7,120 nt of DNA from Solirubrobacterales bacterium (GTDB taxonomy: Bacteria > Actinomycetota > Thermoleophilia > Solirubrobacterales > Solirubrobacteraceae), in NCBI GenBank assembly GCA_027314825.1, contig DAHVAB010000126.1, positions 1-7,120 on the forward strand, read 5' to 3'. The notes under the pieces are model-generated. The model had not been told where the DNA came from. It saw nothing but the letters and a program-made list of their open reading frames with translations, and made no database searches. This document shows positions 5,271-7,120 of this stretch, in pieces (the stretch's first letter is position 1; each line of letters opens with the position of its first letter). The translations under genes and the position numbers were made by a program.

Positions 5271-6197
5271 TCAGCCTCCACCGCCCCGCTCGGCGGCGGC
5301 GGCGTCGAGCAGCGTCGCGATCTGCCGCGCCGCGTCGTCGGGCGTGCGGGCCGTCATATCGATCGTGTGGATGCCGGCCAGCTTGCGCATCCAGGTCAGC
5401 TGACGCTTCGCGTAGTTGCGGGTGCGCCGGCGCATCGCCTCCACGTCGCCTGCGAGCAGCTCGCGGTAGCCGAGCGCCTGGCGCACGCTCTCAGAGGCGC
5501 CGGCCTGCTCGGCGCGCGCGACCTCCGCGGCGGCGTCGGCGGCCAGCATCGCGGCTATTCGCTGCTCGATCCGCTCGTACAGTTGCGCGCGGTCCATGGT
5601 GAGGCCGATCAGCACGGTCGGCCTGCGCATCTGCTCGCTCCAGAGCTGATCGTCTCGGGCGGGAGCCGGCGTCTGGCCGACGTCGATCAGCTCCAGCGCC
5701 CGGACGATCCGCTGGCTGTCGCCCGGGTCGATCTTCGCGGCCGTCGCCGGCGCCAGCTTCGCCAGCTGCGCGTGCAGCGCCGCCGGGCCGAGCCGGCGCA
5801 TCTGATCCTGGCGGCGTCGGCGCACCTCGTGGGCCACGGGCGGGCGCATCTGCAGCTCGGTGAGCGCTGCGCGCAGGTACAGGCCGGTGCCGCCGAGCAC
5901 GCTCGGCCGGCGGCCTGCTGCGAGCAGCGCGTCGATCTCCGCATGGGCAAGCTGAGCGTAGGAGCCGGCGCTGCAGCTGTCCTGCACCGCGAGGATGCCG
6001 AGGAGCCGGTGCTCCAGCAGGCGCCGCTGCGCCGGTGTGGCCGCGCCGGTGAGGATCTCCAGCCCGTGGTAGAGCTGCAGCGCGTCGGCGGAGACGGCGA
6101 GCGGGCTCTCGCCCCGCTTGCGCAGAAGCTCGGCGAGCGCGATGCCCACCTCCGTCTTGCCGACCGCCGTCGGGCCGAAGATCGCGATCACGTGCAT
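5271..6197 (-). CDS. miaA: tRNA dimethylallyltransferase MiaA
   Basis: MiaA transfers the dimethylallyl group from DMAPP to N6 of A37 in tRNAs reading UNN codons, making i6A; MiaB later thiomethylates it. The 308-residue length is normal. Visible elements are the P-loop GPTAVGKT (8-15), Asp38 in SADALQLYHGLEI, GGTGLYLRA (102-110), RIVRALEL (163-170), QALGYRE (240-246) and the tRNA-contacting TRNYAKRQLTWMRK (259-272). The segment after the DSMQVY-like motif reads ILTGAATPAQ instead of the common DIGTAKP. I associate this with Thermoleophilia-type MiaA; it is not a sign of inactivity. The ATG is chosen because the P-loop follows at once and GGGAG lies 9 nt upstream. It is separated by 18 bp from the divergent SDR gene and is followed after 39 bp by the dapF-like gene, probably in one transcript. 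Confidence 0.97.
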   Translation of the reverse strand: MHVIAIFGPTAVGKTEVGIALAELLRKRGESPLAVSADALQLYHGLEILTGAATPAQRRLLEHRLLGILAVQDSCSAGSYAQLAHAEIDALLAAGRRPSVLGGTGLYLRAALTELQMRPPVAHEVRRRRQDQMRRLGPAALHAQLAKLAPATAAKIDPGDSQRIVRALELIDVGQTPAPARDDQLWSEQMRRPTVLIGLTMDRAQLYERIEQRIAAMLAADAAAEVARAEQAGASESVRQALGYRELLAGDVEAMRRRTRNYAKRQLTWMRKLAGIHTIDMTARTPDDAARQIATLLDAAAAERGGGG

Positions 6198-6215
6198 TGG
6201 CGTAGGCTCCCATGC
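6198..6215. promoter_or_regulatory. 18-bp divergent spacer with opposed ribosome binding sites
   Basis: The ATGs of miaA (minus) and the SDR gene (plus) are separated by only 18 bases. These hold GGGAG on the minus strand (6207-6211, 9 nt before the miaA ATG) and a weak TAGG on the plus strand (6203-6206, 9 nt before the SDR ATG). There is no room for two promoters, so at least one must lie inside the opposing gene, or the transcripts have very short leaders. Confidence 0.6.
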
Positions 6216-7010
6216 ATGCAGATCTCAGGGTCCAACGTGCTTCTGACCGGTGCGAGCGGCGGGCTGGGGCAGGCCATCGCCAGAACGCTCGCGGGCAGGG
6301 GGGCGCGGGTGCTGCTGACCGGGCGCCGCGCCGACGTGCTGGAGCCGCTCGCAGCCGAGCTCGGCGGGGCGAGCACGCTGGCCGTCGATCTCAGCGATCC
6401 GGCCGAGGTCGATCGGCTGCTGGAGCAGGCGGGCGAGGTGGACATCCTGATCGCCAATGCGGCTCTGCCCGGCTCCGGGCGGCTGGAGTCGTTCTCCACC
6501 GAGCAGATCGACAGGGCGATCGAGGTGAACCTGCGCGTGCCGATCGTGATGGCGCATGCGCTCGCGCCTTCGATGGCGGCGCGCGGCGCCGGGCACCTCC
6601 TGTTCATGTCTTCGCTGTCGGGCAAGGCGGCGACCGCCGGCAGCTCGATCTACAACGCGACGAAGTTCGGCCTGCGCGGCTTCGCCGGCGCGATCCGAGC
6701 CGAGCTGCGTCCCGCCGGAGTCGGGGTCTCCTGCGTGTTTCCGGGCTTCATCAGGGAAGCGGGCATGTTCGCCGAGTCCGGCGCGAAGCTGCCGCCCGGC
6801 GTGGGCACCCGCACCCCGCAGGATGTCGCCGACGCCGTCCTCTCCGCGATCGAGCGCAACCGTGGCGAGGTCGACGTGGCGCCGATCGGCCTGCGACTCG
6901 GCTCGACGTTCGCCGGGATCGCCCCGGAGGTATCGGCGAGGGTCACCCGCAGGATGGGCGGCGAGAGGATCACCGCCTCGCTGGCCGACGGGCAGCAGGA
7001 GAAGCGGTAG
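6216..7010 (+). CDS. Short-chain dehydrogenase/reductase (classical SDR)
   Basis: A 264-residue classical SDR, a cytoplasmic NAD(P)-dependent oxidoreductase of unknown substrate. It shows the Rossmann motif TGASGGLG (11-18), Asp58 in VDLS, the NAA version of the NAG motif (81-83), Asn105, and the catalytic Ser133, Tyr146 and Lys150 with the normal YxxxK spacing. Arg37-Arg38 after the second strand suggests NADP(H) preference. The reading frame stays open far upstream, but the ATG at 6216 is set by the N-terminal strand MQISGSNVLLTG, which starts where SDRs usually start; only a weak TAGG lies 9 nt before it. It is the only rightward gene, squeezed between miaB (4-bp convergent gap) and miaA (18-bp divergent gap). 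A role in tRNA or diaminopimelate metabolism is not implied by the sequence. Confidence 0.93.
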   Translation: MQISGSNVLLTGASGGLGQAIARTLAGRGARVLLTGRRADVLEPLAAELGGASTLAVDLSDPAEVDRLLEQAGEVDILIANAALPGSGRLESFSTEQIDRAIEVNLRVPIVMAHALAPSMAARGAGHLLFMSSLSGKAATAGSSIYNATKFGLRGFAGAIRAELRPAGVGVSCVFPGFIREAGMFAESGAKLPPGVGTRTPQDVADAVLSAIERNRGEVDVAPIGLRLGSTFAGIAPEVSARVTRRMGGERITASLADGQQEKR

Positions 7011-7014
7011 CGCC

Positions 7015-7120
7015 TCAGCCTCCCGCTCGCGCCAGCAGCGCTTCCTCGCCGGCGAGCGTCTGGCTGGTGGCCGAGGCGATCTCCACCATCGCCATCTCGC
7101 CCGGTGCGGCGAGGCCCGTG
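7015..7120 (-). CDS. miaB: tRNA-2-methylthio-N6-dimethylallyladenosine synthase MiaB, C-terminal end (partial)
   Basis: Only the last 34 codons and the TGA stop are in the window. The visible peptide contains GEMAMVEIASATSQTLAGEE, which resembles the closing strands of the TRAM domain of MiaB-family radical-SAM methylthiotransferases (a V-EI-x-A-x3-TL-x-G pattern). The identification rests partly on context: miaB is the expected neighbour upstream of miaA, and the two enzymes act in succession on tRNA A37. Another TRAM-domain protein is possible from so short a stretch. The gene ends 4 bp from the stop of the convergent SDR gene. Confidence 0.7.
   Translation of the reverse strand, partial: TGLAAPGEMAMVEIASATSQTLAGEEALLARAGG

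Noticed and set aside
6211..6213. Alternative leftward ATG at 6213 for a 240-codon frame overlapping miaA
   Set aside because: This frame gives an Arg/Ala-rich peptide without motifs; the miaA frame from 6197 carries all the expected motifs.
4974..7010. A very long rightward open frame of 678 codons, running antisense to dapF and miaA before entering the SDR gene
   Set aside because: Only the part from 6216 shows protein-family motifs. The upstream part is antisense to two clearly conserved genes and is open because GC-rich codon bias removes stops on the complementary strand.

Overview
The window is very GC-rich, densely coded bacterial DNA. Its gene set and order (miaB, miaA, dapF, an LL-diaminopimelate-type aminotransferase, hflX) suggest a deep-branching actinobacterium, most likely of the Thermoleophilia/Solirubrobacterales. 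Three things support this: use of the one-step DapL aminotransferase route instead of the succinylase route of most Actinobacteria, the style of the MiaA sequence, and an envelope protein whose basic C-terminal domain looks like those I associate with this class. The assignment is inference from the sequence alone.

Five of the seven genes form a leftward (minus-strand) series. In transcription order these are miaA (5271-6197, tRNA A37 isopentenylation), dapF-like (4287-5231, diaminopimelate epimerase family), dapL (3140-4300, PLP aminotransferase), a secreted glycine-rich and collagen-like protein (1150-2997), and hflX (1-997, ribosome-splitting GTPase, cut by the left edge). The last 34 codons of miaB (7015-7120), also leftward, enter from the right edge. 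Between miaB and miaA lies one rightward gene, a classical short-chain dehydrogenase/reductase (6216-7010). It converges on miaB with a 4-bp gap and diverges from miaA with an 18-bp gap.

MiaA and MiaB act in sequence on tRNA A37 (i6A, then ms2i6A). DapL makes LL-diaminopimelate and a DapF epimerase would convert it to the meso form for lysine and peptidoglycan; the two reading frames overlap by 14 bp, so they are probably translationally coupled. The collagen-like protein is an exported surface protein, and HflX belongs to ribosome rescue.

The most notable observation is that the dapF-like gene keeps nearly all the substrate-binding motifs of diaminopimelate epimerase but has serine at both positions of the catalytic cysteine pair (Ser73 and Ser224). 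Other points of interest are a 61-bp tandem duplication of the 3' end of dapL plus its downstream hairpin, a three-module surface protein (ALK-like glycine-rich domain, Ig-like domain, 36 uninterrupted Gly-X-Y triplets) ending in a strongly basic domain, an Ala/Gly-rich insertion in the HflX G domain before switch I, and the very short divergent miaA/SDR spacer. I saw no mobile element, CRISPR array, tRNA or rRNA.
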